DNA from: Acidiphilium sp. PA
GTDB taxonomy: Bacteria; Pseudomonadota; Alphaproteobacteria; Acetobacterales; Acetobacteraceae
Length of the DNA stretch: 64,000 bases
NCBI RefSeq assembly: GCF_026191915.1
Contig: NZ_JAIMBY010000002.1
Location: forward strand, 124,001 to 188,000
Direction of reading: 5' to 3'
This document shows, piece after piece, positions 1-8,579 of the stretch. The notes under the pieces were generated by a model that saw only the letters and a list, made by a program, of their open reading frames with translations, was not told the origin of the DNA and made no database searches. Both the position numbers and the translations under genes were made by a program. Numbering within the stretch: the stretch's first letter is position 1; each line of letters begins with the position of its first letter.

Positions 1-2
1 GA

Positions 3-1265
3 GGCGTCAAACATTACGCCCGCACCAAGGATGATCTGCCGCACCGGTTCGCCGAGGTCGAACGCGCCTGGGCCGAGGCGCTGGAGGAAGGCGCGCATTA
101 CGGCGAATTGACCGCCGCGATCCGGGCGCGCGATGTCGCGGCCATCAGGCGGCTCTGGCATCCGCTGGTCGAAAGCCTCGATGAGGAAAGTTTTTCCGGC
201 TTCATCGCGAAATCCAAGGCATTCCGCGAACTCGGCTTTCGCGCCCGGGAGATGTTCGGCCAGGTCGGCTTCGGCACGGGCGGGTGGGATACCGATTTTC
301 CGAATTCGATCCTAGAAATTCTCCGCGTGGTCGCAACCGGCGCGGATGACGATCATCGCCTCGTGGTCGGCGGTGTCGAACAACTGCCGCGCCGCCTCTG
401 GGCGCTGGTGCCGTCGGTGATGACGCATTGGCCTGCCGGCACGTCCCTGGCCTCGCTGCACAATCATGTGCCGAAACCCGGTGTCGCGAAAATCGCGCCC
501 GGCCGCACAAAAAAATTTGCGATCACCGATCGCTACGGCACCACCACTGAATACGATGCCGTCATCGTCACCTGCCAGGTCTGGCTGCTCTCGGCGCGGA
601 TCGACTGCAGTGAATCCCTGTTCCATCACGATCTCTGGATGGGGATGGAACGGACCCATTACATGCAATCCTCCAAAACCTTCGTCATGGTCGATCGCCC
701 GTTCTGGCGCGACATCGATGCCGCCAGCGGCGAACATGTGCTTAGCATGACCCTGTCTGACCGGCTGACCCGCGGCACCTATCTGCTCGATCATGGCGAG
801 GACAAGCCCGGTGTCATCTGCCTGTCCTACACCTGGAGCGACGATGCGCTGAAATGGCTCGCCCTGCCGCTCGATGACCGGGTGCGCCTGATGCTGCACA
901 GCCTGCGCCAGATCTATCCCACGCTCGATATCGCGAAACACATCATCGGCGCGCCGATCACGGTATCCTGGGAATCCGACCCTAATTTCATGGGGGCGTT
1001 CAAGGCCAATCTGCCCGGGCATTACCGCTATCAGCGCCGGCTGTTCAGTCATTTCATCCAGGACGACCTGCCCGCGCCGCACCGTGGCATTTTCCTCGCC
1101 GGCGACGATATTTCCTGGACCGCCGGCTGGGCCGAAGGTGCCGTCACCACGGCGCTCAATGCCGTCGCCGGTGTCATCCGCCACTTCGGCGGCAGCGCCC
1201 ATCCCGAAAACCCCGACCCGATCGATCGCTGGCCCGACCTCGCACCAGTCAGGCTGGTGGAATAG
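3..1265 (+). CDS. Flavin monoamine oxidase family protein (5' end outside window)
   Basis: The reading frame is open to the first base of the window, so the N-terminal FAD-binding Rossmann motif lies upstream and only about 420 residues are visible. The C-terminus carries the amine-oxidase FAD signature: an AGDD segment, then GWAEGA, then a helix (near nt 1090-1170). An aromatic-rich middle region is typical of monoamine oxidase or tryptophan 2-monooxygenase substrate domains. Such enzymes oxidise amines or amino acids with FAD and O2. The substrate cannot be told from this fragment. Nothing downstream looks like a partner (for example an indole-acetamide hydrolase). Confidence 0.75.
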   Translation, partial: GVKHYARTKDDLPHRFAEVERAWAEALEEGAHYGELTAAIRARDVAAIRRLWHPLVESLDEESFSGFIAKSKAFRELGFRAREMFGQVGFGTGGWDTDFPNSILEILRVVATGADDDHRLVVGGVEQLPRRLWALVPSVMTHWPAGTSLASLHNHVPKPGVAKIAPGRTKKFAITDRYGTTTEYDAVIVTCQVWLLSARIDCSESLFHHDLWMGMERTHYMQSSKTFVMVDRPFWRDIDAASGEHVLSMTLSDRLTRGTYLLDHGEDKPGVICLSYTWSDDALKWLALPLDDRVRLMLHSLRQIYPTLDIAKHIIGAPITVSWESDPNFMGAFKANLPGHYRYQRRLFSHFIQDDLPAPHRGIFLAGDDISWTAGWAEGAVTTALNAVAGVIRHFGGSAHPENPDPIDRWPDLAPVRLVE

Positions 1266-1320
1266 TTGTGGGCGCTGTATCAATCATTCCGAATACTGCC
1301 ATGATAACGATCACGAACGA

Positions 1321-1587
1321 ATGGTGCCCACTGTGAACAGACCGGTCCCGGAAGTCCACACCGACAACCAGGCCGAAACAGTACTCGACCAGGATTTGTC
1401 GGACCTCGATTTCAGCCAGTTTATATCGGCCCATTTCGAATTCGAGCCCAAGGCTGCGCAGATCAACATGCGCCTGCCGCAAGCCCTGCTCGACGCGGCC
1501 AAGGCGCGCTCATCGGCGCGCGGCATTCCCTACACCCGTTATATCCGTGAGGTATTGGAGCAGGCGGTCGCCGCCCCAGGACGCTGA
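1321..1587 (+). CDS. Ribbon-helix-helix (CopG/BrnA antitoxin-like) protein
   Basis: This is an 88-residue protein. The first ~45 residues are acidic and probably disordered. The last ~40 form a ribbon-helix-helix fold: a short strand (INMRLP) followed by two helices containing ARGIPYTRYIREVLE. The sequence resembles CopG-type antitoxins (BrnA-like), which bind DNA as dimers and neutralise a toxin through their other end. Here the domain order is acidic N-terminus then RHH. No toxin-sized ORF lies next to it: the amine oxidase ends 56 nt upstream and an aldo/keto reductase starts 66 nt downstream. It may be an orphan antitoxin or a plain regulator. The ATG at 1321 was chosen because the upstream extension overlaps the previous gene out of frame. 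Confidence 0.6.
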   Translation: MVPTVNRPVPEVHTDNQAETVLDQDLSDLDFSQFISAHFEFEPKAAQINMRLPQALLDAAKARSSARGIPYTRYIREVLEQAVAAPGR

Positions 1588-1652
1588 CGGGGCGCTTGCC
1601 GCCGGCGGCCTGGCTGACCATGTGGCAGGCTTAACAGTGCAGGACTCGCAGC

Positions 1653-2612
1653 ATGAACCACAAACAACTCGGCACATCCGGCCTCTCCCTGCCGCCCATC
1701 ATGTTCGGCGGCAACGTGTTCGGCTGGACCGCCGATGAAGCCACCTCGTTCGCCCTGCTCGACCGGCTGCGTAACGCGGGTCTGACCGCGATCGACACGG
1801 CCGACATGTATTCGGTTTGGGCACCGGGCCATAAAGGCGGCGAGTCCGAAACCGTGATCGGCAACTGGCTGGCCCGGAGCGGTGCGCGCAGCGAGATGCT
1901 GATCGCCACCAAGGTCGGCATGATGACCGGTGCGGATGGCCGAAAACTCTCCAAACCGACCATCCTCGCCGCCGCCGATGCCTCGCTGCAACGGCTGAAG
2001 ACCGATGTGATCGACCTTTATCAGGCGCATGCCGATGAGACCGACACGCCCCTGCAGGAGACACTTGAGGCCTTCGCCCTGTTGATCGAGCAAGGCAAGG
2101 TGCGGGCCATCGGCGCCTCGAATTACACCGCGCCGCGTCTCAGGGAGGCTCTGGCGACCAGCGATCGCCTCGGCCTGCCGCGTTACTGCGCGCTCCAGCC
2201 GCATTACAATCTGGTCGAACGCGCCGGCTACGAGGCCGAGCTCGAACCGCTCTGCGTCGCCGAGCATCTCGGCGTGATCAACTACTTCGCACTCGCGGCC
2301 GGGTTTCTGACCGGCAAGTACCGCAACGAGGCCGATTTCGCCGCCAGCCCGCGCGGCGCCGGCGTCAGGAAATACCTCAATCCGCACGGCAGGCGGATTC
2401 TCGCTGCGCTCGATGATATTGCGGCGCACCATCGCGCCACCCCGGGTCAGGTCGCGATCGCCTGGCTGATCGCCCGCCCCAGCATCACCGCACCGATCGC
2501 GAGTGCGACCAGCACGGCCCAGCTTGACGATCTGATCAAGGCCGCGTCACTCACCTTGTCGGCCGCCGAGATCGAGACGCTCGACCACGCCAGCGCCGAC
2601 GCCACATTTTGA
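1653..2612 (+). CDS. Aldo/keto reductase
   Basis: This 319-residue protein is full length for the family. It is an NADPH-dependent oxidoreductase with a TIM-barrel fold. The visible catalytic set is Asp in AIDTAD, Tyr in DMYS, Lys in IATKVG and His in QAHADE. The phosphate-binding C-terminal part is also normal. It resembles the YajO/Tas-like or YdjG subgroup that reduces small aldehydes and ketones. The real substrate is unknown. It precedes a small Dabb/ABM-type monooxygenase by 13 nt, so the two may be co-transcribed and share a detoxification role (inference). Confidence 0.85.
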   Translation: MNHKQLGTSGLSLPPIMFGGNVFGWTADEATSFALLDRLRNAGLTAIDTADMYSVWAPGHKGGESETVIGNWLARSGARSEMLIATKVGMMTGADGRKLSKPTILAAADASLQRLKTDVIDLYQAHADETDTPLQETLEAFALLIEQGKVRAIGASNYTAPRLREALATSDRLGLPRYCALQPHYNLVERAGYEAELEPLCVAEHLGVINYFALAAGFLTGKYRNEADFAASPRGAGVRKYLNPHGRRILAALDDIAAHHRATPGQVAIAWLIARPSITAPIASATSTAQLDDLIKAASLTLSAAEIETLDHASADATF

Positions 2613-2625
2613 ACCGGAGAATTTC

Positions 2626-2931
2626 ATGATCCACGTCCTTGCCATCATCACCGCCAAGCCCGGCAAGCGGGCCGAACTGCTCGAAGCATTCCACGCGGTG
2701 ATGCCGATGGTCCACGCGGAAGACGGCTGCATCGAATACGCGCCGGCGATCGATACCGATCACGCCATCGCCTCGGCCGATTTCGGGCCGGACAGCTATG
2801 TCGTGATCGAAAAATGGGCCACCAAGGAGGCGCTGTCGGCCCATGTGAAAACGCCGCACATGGCTGAGTATGCCGCCAGAGCGAAGGAGCTGATCGCCAA
2901 CCGCATCCTGCACGTGCTCGAATCCGCCTGA
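2626..2931 (+). CDS. Antibiotic biosynthesis monooxygenase-type (YgiN-like) protein
   Basis: This 101-residue protein has a single ferredoxin-like ABM domain. It starts MIHVLAIITAKPG, has a central EDGCIEYAP segment (the conserved E-x-G-C/T region) and ends with the H-x-x-x-PH motif typical of YgiN-like quinol monooxygenases. These proteins dimerise and oxidise quinols or other small aromatics without a cofactor. Its gene follows the aldo/keto reductase by 13 nt on the same strand, with GGAGAA just before the start, so an operon is likely. Confidence 0.8.
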   Translation: MIHVLAIITAKPGKRAELLEAFHAVMPMVHAEDGCIEYAPAIDTDHAIASADFGPDSYVVIEKWATKEALSAHVKTPHMAEYAARAKELIANRILHVLESA

Positions 2932-2988
2932 TCCGCGCTTGCCCAAACCGGCCGCACGCCTTACCGCCACGGCGGACAAGGAGCGACG

Positions 2989-3801
2989 ATGAGAATTCTG
3001 TTTCTGGGCGATGTGATGGGCCGCACCGGCCGCGACGCGGTGGTGTCGGCTCTGCCGGGGCTGCGGCGCGATCTGAAGATCGATGTCGCGGTGGTCAATG
3101 CCGAAAACGCCTCGCACGGGTTCGGCCTGGCACCCGATATGGCGGAGGCGATTTTCGCCGCCGGCGCCGATGCCATCACGCTCGGCAACCATTCGTGGGA
3201 CCGCAAGGAAATCATCCCCTACATCGCCCAGCAGAAACGGCTGATCCGCCCGATCAACTATCCGCCCGGCACACCCGGTGAGGGTGCGGTCGATATCACG
3301 CTCGCGGATGGCCGGCGCGTTTTGATCCTGCAGGCAATGGGCCGGTTGTTCATGGATGCGATGGATTGCCCGTTTCGCGCGATCGAAACAATCCTCGCGC
3401 GCGCCCGCCTCGGCGTGACGCATGCCGCCATCCTGGTCGATTTCCATGGCGAGGCGACCAGCGAAAAAATGGCGTTCGCCCATGCGTTCGATGGCGCGGT
3501 CAGTGCCGTGCTCGGTACCCACACCCATTGCCCGACCGCCGACCACCAGGTGCTGCCCGGCGGCACCGCGTTTATGGCGGATGTCGGCATGTGCGGCGAT
3601 TACGACAGTGTGATCGGCATGGGCAAAGCACCGGCGATCGCCCGCTTCACCCGCAAAATGCCGGGCGAACGCCTGCACCCGGCCGATGGCGAGGCGACCA
3701 TCTGCGGGGCGGTGATCGAAACCGGCGCCGATGGCAAGGCGCTGCGGATCGATCCGCTGCGCCTTGGCGGCCGCCTGTCGCCGATGATGCCGTCAGTGTG
3801 A
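2989..3801 (+). CDS. YmdB-family metallophosphoesterase (TIGR00282)
   Basis: This 270-residue protein is full length. The dinuclear-metal ligands of the YmdB family are visible in order: GDVMG, a NAEN segment, a GNHSWD motif, then DFHGE, GTHTHCPTAD and the C-terminal ADVGMCG. Family members hydrolyse 2',3'-cyclic AMP and influence RNA turnover and stress behaviour in other bacteria. The start is preceded by AAGGAG at good spacing. Its 3' end overlaps the convergent cytochrome b561 gene by 9 nt, leaving no room for a terminator between them. Confidence 0.88.
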   Translation: MRILFLGDVMGRTGRDAVVSALPGLRRDLKIDVAVVNAENASHGFGLAPDMAEAIFAAGADAITLGNHSWDRKEIIPYIAQQKRLIRPINYPPGTPGEGAVDITLADGRRVLILQAMGRLFMDAMDCPFRAIETILARARLGVTHAAILVDFHGEATSEKMAFAHAFDGAVSAVLGTHTHCPTADHQVLPGGTAFMADVGMCGDYDSVIGMGKAPAIARFTRKMPGERLHPADGEATICGAVIETGADGKALRIDPLRLGGRLSPMMPSV

Positions 3802-4329
3802 CCGGCGCGGCATCATCCGGATCAGAATCCGCTGGCCGCGCCGTTCATGGGCAATCACGGCACCGACATGCACGACCAGCAGCACGATCAGCGCAATGCC
3901 GCCCCAGAAGTGCAGAAACGCGAAGTCGTGGTGGATCGCGCGGTTTTTGCCGACGAATTGCGGCAGGCTGAACAGGCCGAACCATTTGACCGGCCGGCCC
4001 GCGGCTTCAAAAAAAAGCACGCCGAAGATCGGCATGGCGACGATGAGCGCGTAGAAACTCCAGTGCCCGGCGGCGGCCAGCAGCCGCTCATGGGGCGCTA
4101 TGGTCTCCGGCAAGCGCGGCGGGGTGCGCACCAGCCGATAACCGAGGCGGACCAGCATCAGCACCAGGATCGTCAGCCCGACGCTGATGTGCAGCAGGGC
4201 CAGTGTGATCCGGCCCGGTTTGGGAATCCAGTTATAATGGACGATCAATCCCGCGATGATCAGCCCGATCACTGAAATCGCGATCAGCCAATGCAACGCC
4301 TGGGCAAACGGTCGGTAACGCGGTTCCAT
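3793..4329 (-). CDS. Cytochrome b561 (di-heme membrane cytochrome)
   Basis: This 178-residue protein has four predicted membrane helices, the usual size and plan for bacterial cytochrome b561 (CybB, PF01292). Candidate heme-ligand histidines are in ALHWLI (helix 1), LLHISVG (helix 2), AGHWSFYAL (helix 3) and LLVVHVGA (helix 4). These proteins pass electrons from ubiquinol, and some protect against superoxide. The gene is divergent from the DUF429-like gene, with 56 nt between starts. Confidence 0.87.
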   Translation of the reverse strand: MEPRYRPFAQALHWLIAISVIGLIIAGLIVHYNWIPKPGRITLALLHISVGLTILVLMLVRLGYRLVRTPPRLPETIAPHERLLAAAGHWSFYALIVAMPIFGVLFFEAAGRPVKWFGLFSLPQFVGKNRAIHHDFAFLHFWGGIALIVLLVVHVGAVIAHERRGQRILIRMMPRRSH

Positions 4330-4385
4330 TCGGTCATCCTATCCTTATGTCTGCCGCGACATAACAACCGATAAATGGCAGGTCG

Positions 4386-5432
4386 ATGGCAGCTTTGTTA
4401 CAATTTCCGGTCATGCTGGCCGCCCACGCCGATTGGAGTGTCGATCCGCGCAAACGGTGGATCTGCAAGGCGCGCTTCGATGGTGTCTGGTCGATCGGCG
4501 CACCGGAACCGGTGGCGGAGTCCGCGACGCTGCTTGCACGGCTGGTTAGCGATGCGCCCCACGCACCGATCGCGCTCGGGGTGGATTTCCCGCTGGGGCT
4601 GCCGCGCGCCTATGCCGCGCGCGCGGATATTGCGAACTTCGCCGCCTGGCTGCGGCGGCTCCGCCCCGATGCCGCGCTGTTCGAACCCTGCGGTTCGCTC
4701 GATGAGGTCAGCCTCGCGCGGCCGTTCTATCCCGGATCGAGCGTCACCGGCGCCGGGCAGATGGCGCGGCTCGCAGCCGCCCTGGGGCTGAGCGATATCA
4801 GTGCATTGCGCCGCGCGGTAGACCGCCAGACATCTCGCCGCCCGGCGGGGGCCGCGCTGTTCTGGACCATGGGCGCCAATCAATGCGGCAAGGCGGCGTT
4901 GGCCGCCTGGCGGGACTGCCTGATCCCGGGCTTTGCCCAAAAGATCCCGATCGCCATCTGGCCCTATGAGGGCGGTTTCACCGACCTGCTGCGCCCGGGC
5001 GGCATCGCGCTGGCCGAAACCTACCCGGCGGAAGCCCTGGTCCAACTCGGTTTGAAACGTCCCCGCAGCAAACGCCGCCAGTCCGACCGCGCCGGGCTCG
5101 CCTTGGCGATCCGCGCGGTGATGGCAGGGCTGGGCGCGATCCCGACCAACTCCTTGGCCGCGATGCTGGACGATGGGTTCGGTGCCACGGCCGACGGTGA
5201 AGACCGGTTCGACTGCCTGCTCGGCGTGCTGGCAGTCATCCGCGTGATCGGCGGCGCTTCGGACGGTATTCCGGACGATCCGGTCATCCGCGCGGTGGAG
5301 GGGTGGGTCCTGGGCCAGGTGGATCCGCCGCTGGTTCCACCGAACGCATCAAGCGCGCCGATACCGCATCGCCCGCCGCATCGAGCCCGGCGATCACGCC
5401 GAGCCGATCCGCGACAGGGCGGTTCTGGCTGA
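4386..5432 (+). CDS. DUF429-like hypothetical protein
   Basis: This 348-residue protein is probably soluble. I recognise only a likeness to DUF429 proteins: an early AHADWSVD segment, GVDFPLG, and a late ETYPAEAL followed by a basic KRPRSKRRQ stretch. DUF429 members have a nuclease-like (RNase H-related) fold, but activity here is not shown. The final ~35 residues are rich in Pro, Arg and Ser and are encoded where the gene runs 149 nt into the convergent PaiB-like gene. The family domain seems to finish before that, so the tail may come from loss of an earlier stop. A second possible start is Met10 (nt 4413). Confidence 0.6.
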   Translation: MAALLQFPVMLAAHADWSVDPRKRWICKARFDGVWSIGAPEPVAESATLLARLVSDAPHAPIALGVDFPLGLPRAYAARADIANFAAWLRRLRPDAALFEPCGSLDEVSLARPFYPGSSVTGAGQMARLAAALGLSDISALRRAVDRQTSRRPAGAALFWTMGANQCGKAALAAWRDCLIPGFAQKIPIAIWPYEGGFTDLLRPGGIALAETYPAEALVQLGLKRPRSKRRQSDRAGLALAIRAVMAGLGAIPTNSLAAMLDDGFGATADGEDRFDCLLGVLAVIRVIGGASDGIPDDPVIRAVEGWVLGQVDPPLVPPNASSAPIPHRPPHRARRSRRADPRQGGSG

Positions 5433-5955
5433 GCTTGCGCTTGCCGATCAGCCGGTCGATCACCATCACGATCCCGACGATGCCCTTGAGTTGCGATGCC
5501 ACGTAATCATCCGGCGCATCGGCCACCCGCCACGGTTTCGGCTGGCGCGCCTCATGCAGATCAGTCAGGGCCGTGACGATGCCGTGCAGGCCTGCTGCAT
5601 CCTCGATGATCTGGACCGTGCCATAAGCGTGTACCGCCTCGTAATTCCAGGTCGGCACCACCTTGCCGGTCTCGCGCTTGGTTTCGTACCAATTGGGCGA
5701 GACATAGAAATCATGCGCCTGGAACAAGGCCATCGCGGCGGCGCCCTGGCGGAGGGATTTCCATTGCGGATTGCCCCTCGCCAGATGGCCGATCAACCGG
5801 CCGTGCGGCGCCGGGGCATCCTGCCAGGTCAGCGGCAGATGCGTCGCCTCGATCCCCTCAGCCCCGGCCGAGACCAGAACAGGCAGGCGCGCCGCGCGCA
5901 TGATGCCCGTGATGATCGCGGGATCGTCTTCGCGAAACGCCGGCGGGGTATACAT
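5284..5955 (-). CDS. PaiB-like FMN-binding negative transcriptional regulator
   Basis: This 223-residue protein matches the PaiB family (PF04299). It begins MYTPPAFREDD, has THLPL in the first strand region, HGRLIGHLARGNPQW (the H-G-H-x-x-R-x-N-P flavin region), then YVSPNWY and VPTWNYEAVHAYG. Family members have a split-barrel flavin-binding fold. Bacillus PaiB is a repressor, but many relatives may act as enzymes. ATG 5955 was chosen because homology begins there; upstream codons belong to the end of aroKB. The gene starts 4 nt after the aroKB stop, so it is probably the second gene of that operon. The last ~20 residues (Pro/Gly rich) overlap the DUF429-like gene. Confidence 0.82.
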   Translation of the reverse strand: MYTPPAFREDDPAIITGIMRAARLPVLVSAGAEGIEATHLPLTWQDAPAPHGRLIGHLARGNPQWKSLRQGAAAMALFQAHDFYVSPNWYETKRETGKVVPTWNYEAVHAYGTVQIIEDAAGLHGIVTALTDLHEARQPKPWRVADAPDDYVASQLKGIVGIVMVIDRLIGKRKLSQNRPVADRLGVIAGLDAAGDAVSARLMRSVEPAADPPGPGPTPPPRG

Positions 5956-5959
5956 GTTT

Positions 5960-7630
5960 CTACCCGGCCCCGCAGGCCAGCAGGGTTTCCCGCACGGCAT
6001 CCGCCGGCACCGCGCGGCTGGTGAACGCGGCCCCGATGCCGCGCGCCAGCACGAACGAAAGCCGGCCGTCGCGCATCTTTTTATCACGCTGCATATGCTC
6101 GATCAGCGCGGCCGCGGGCCAGCCATCGATGCGGTGCGGCAAGCCGACCGCTGCGAGATGCGCGGCGATCCGGCGTGCGATCGCCGGGTCGCAATGCCCC
6201 AGCCGGGCCGACAGATCGAACGCGCAGACCAGCCCGATTGCCACCGCCTCGCCATGCAGCAGGGCAGGGCCGTAGCCGGTTTCCGCCTCGAACGTGTGGG
6301 CGAAACTATGCCCCAGGTTCAGCAGCGCGCGGCCATCGCTCGGCGCCGTTTCATGCGGGTCGGCAACCACGACCGAAGCCTTGAACGCGACGGCGCGGCC
6401 GATCGCCTGTTCCTGCAGGGCCTGGTCGCCATCGAGCAGCGCGGCACCGTTCGCCTCGCACCAGTCGTACAGCTCGACATCCGCGATCAGCCCGGCCTTG
6501 ACGATTTCGGCATATCCCGCCGCGGCCTCGCGGCGCGGCAGCGTCGCCAGCGTATCACTGTCGATGATCACCAGCCGCGGCTGGTGGAACGCGCCGATCA
6601 GATTCTTGCCATGACGCGAATTCACCCCCGTCTTGCCGCCCACGCTGGAATCGACTTGTGCCAGCAGCGAGGTAGGGATCTGGGCGAATGGCAGGCCGCG
6701 CAATGTCGCCGCGGCGGCAAACCCTGCCAGATCGCCGATCACGCCGCCGCCGAGCGCCACGATCGCAGTCCGCCGCTCGGGTTTCAACGCCAGAATATCC
6801 TCGATCAGCGCGGCAAATCGCGCGAGACTCTTGGCACTTTCGCCGGGCGGCACCACCAGCGCGTCATGCGTGAAGCCGGCATCGTCGAGCGATGCCGCCA
6901 GGGTGGGCAGATGCGCGGCGGCGACATGCTCATCGGTCACCACGATCGCCCGAAGCTGGGGCAGGGCGGACGCCAGCCGCGCGCCGGCGCCTTTGAGAAG
7001 TCCCCGCCCGATCACCACCTCATACGGCGCATCCGGCAAGGCGACCGGCACGGAGCGGGGCGGCGCGAAACGATCGAGGGCGGCCAGGACGGTCTCGGTG
7101 GTCATATCGGGCGGGTCCTCGGAACTGTCGATGATGATGTCGGCTTGGGCATAGACCGGAGCGCGGCGCGCGGAAAGCCGCGTGAGGATCTCGGCCGGAT
7201 CGCCGTCGTTCAGCAGCGGTCGATGCGTGCGGCCCGCCACCCGGCCGAGCAATACCGGCACCGGTGCCCGCAGCCAGACCGAAATGCCGCATGATGCGAT
7301 CAGGCCGCGGGTCGTCTCGTCCATGAACGCGCCGCCGCCGGTTGCCAGCACGATCGGGCCCTCGGCCAGCAGCCGTGCGATCACACGCCGTTCGCCGGCC
7401 CGAAAATGCGCCTCGCCGTGCTGGGCGAAGATATCGGCAATGCTGAGGCCGGCGGCCGCCTCGATTTCGAGGTCGGAGTCGTGAAATTCAAGGCCAAGCC
7501 GCGCCGCCAGTCGCCGGCCGATGGCCGATTTGCCTGCGCCCATCAGCCCCACCAGCACGATACTGCGGCGCACCTGCGGCAGCGGGCCAGATTGGTGGGC
7601 GGATGTCTGGGTGTCGGACTTGTCGGGCAT
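5960..7630 (-). CDS. aroKB: Bifunctional shikimate kinase / 3-dehydroquinate synthase
   Basis: One uninterrupted 556-residue chain holds two shikimate-pathway enzymes. Residues ~22-190 are shikimate kinase: Walker A GLMGAGKS (28-35), DSDLEIE (51-57), TGGGAF and the lid arginine region. Residues ~200-556 are 3-dehydroquinate synthase: ALGGGVIGDLAGF for NAD+, SLLAQVDSSVGGKTGVN, and the zinc-ligand region NLGHSFAHTFE and LLHGEAVAIG. The enzymes catalyse steps 2 and 5 of chorismate synthesis, so they are not consecutive. aroK and aroB are neighbours in most proteobacteria, and here they are joined. All key residues look intact in both halves. Confidence 0.93.
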   Translation of the reverse strand: MPDKSDTQTSAHQSGPLPQVRRSIVLVGLMGAGKSAIGRRLAARLGLEFHDSDLEIEAAAGLSIADIFAQHGEAHFRAGERRVIARLLAEGPIVLATGGGAFMDETTRGLIASCGISVWLRAPVPVLLGRVAGRTHRPLLNDGDPAEILTRLSARRAPVYAQADIIIDSSEDPPDMTTETVLAALDRFAPPRSVPVALPDAPYEVVIGRGLLKGAGARLASALPQLRAIVVTDEHVAAAHLPTLAASLDDAGFTHDALVVPPGESAKSLARFAALIEDILALKPERRTAIVALGGGVIGDLAGFAAAATLRGLPFAQIPTSLLAQVDSSVGGKTGVNSRHGKNLIGAFHQPRLVIIDSDTLATLPRREAAAGYAEIVKAGLIADVELYDWCEANGAALLDGDQALQEQAIGRAVAFKASVVVADPHETAPSDGRALLNLGHSFAHTFEAETGYGPALLHGEAVAIGLVCAFDLSARLGHCDPAIARRIAAHLAAVGLPHRIDGWPAAALIEHMQRDKKMRDGRLSFVLARGIGAAFTSRAVPADAVRETLLACGAG

Positions 7631-7658
7631 GGTCCGCGCGGCTTACCACACTCGGCGT

Positions 7659-8555
7659 ATGACGATAGAGCGACATATCGAGGCGTTTCTGGAATCGATG
7701 GCAGCCGAGCGTGGCGCCGCAAAGAACACCATCATGGCCTATCAGGCCGACCTTGAGGCCTTTGCCGCGTTCTGTGCCGCACGCGGCATCGGTCCGGCGG
7801 CGGCTGATACGACAATCGTCACCGCCTACCTCACCGACCTCACGACCCTTGGCCTGTCCGCCCGCACCCAGGCGCGGCGCCTGTCTTCGCTGCGGCAATT
7901 CCAGCGCTTTTTGCTGCGCGATGGTCAACGCGCCGATGATCCGACCGCCCTGTCACCCGCGCCGCGGCTGCCAGCAACCATCCCGCGTTTTTTGAGCGAA
8001 GCGGAGGTCGATGCGCTGCTGGCCGCCGCCGCCAGCCTGCCGGCCGCCCAGGCGCGTGTCGCGCGGGCCGGTCTTGAAATGCTCTACGCCTCGGGCATGC
8101 GCATCTCCGAGTTATTGGCCCTGCCGGCGACCGCACTTTCGACCGATGCGATGGTGCTGCTGATCAAGGGGAAGGGCGGCCGCGAGCGGATCGTGCCACT
8201 CTCGCCCGCCGCGCGCACGGCTGGCGCCGAACTGCGCGCCGCCCACCCGAAAGGCGCGCGCTTCCTGTTTCCGGGCCGCACCGCCGGCACCGCGATGACC
8301 CGCCAGGGCTTCGCCCTGCTGCTCAAGCGCGTCGCCTTGCAGGCCGGCATCGACCCCGCGCGCCTGTCACCGCATGTGCTGCGCCATTCCTTTGCCTCAC
8401 ATTTGCTGGCGCGTGGCGCGGATTTGCGCAGCCTGCAAACCTTGCTCGGCCATGTCGATATTTCGACCACGCAAATCTACACCCATGTTCTCGCCGAACG
8501 TCTGCAACGGCTGATCGATGCGCACCACCCGCTCGCCCGCAACGCCGAGCTGTGA
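7659..8555 (+). CDS. xerD: Site-specific tyrosine recombinase XerD
   Basis: This 298-residue protein is the usual XerD length. An N-terminal SAM-like core-binding domain (residues ~3-90) is followed by the catalytic domain with the full set: R148 (GMRISE), K172 (KGKGGRER), H239-x-x-R242 (HVLRHSF), H265 (LLGHVD) and the nucleophile Y274 (IYTHV). XerD resolves chromosome dimers at dif with XerC. The start at 7659 begins the conserved N-terminus; an in-frame ATG at 7629 would overlap the divergent aroKB start. The two genes are divergent and back to back, 28 nt apart. Confidence 0.93.
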   Translation: MTIERHIEAFLESMAAERGAAKNTIMAYQADLEAFAAFCAARGIGPAAADTTIVTAYLTDLTTLGLSARTQARRLSSLRQFQRFLLRDGQRADDPTALSPAPRLPATIPRFLSEAEVDALLAAAASLPAAQARVARAGLEMLYASGMRISELLALPATALSTDAMVLLIKGKGGRERIVPLSPAARTAGAELRAAHPKGARFLFPGRTAGTAMTRQGFALLLKRVALQAGIDPARLSPHVLRHSFASHLLARGADLRSLQTLLGHVDISTTQIYTHVLAERLQRLIDAHHPLARNAEL

Positions 8556-8579
8556 AGGGGCGTGACCGAGCGGCGCCTC

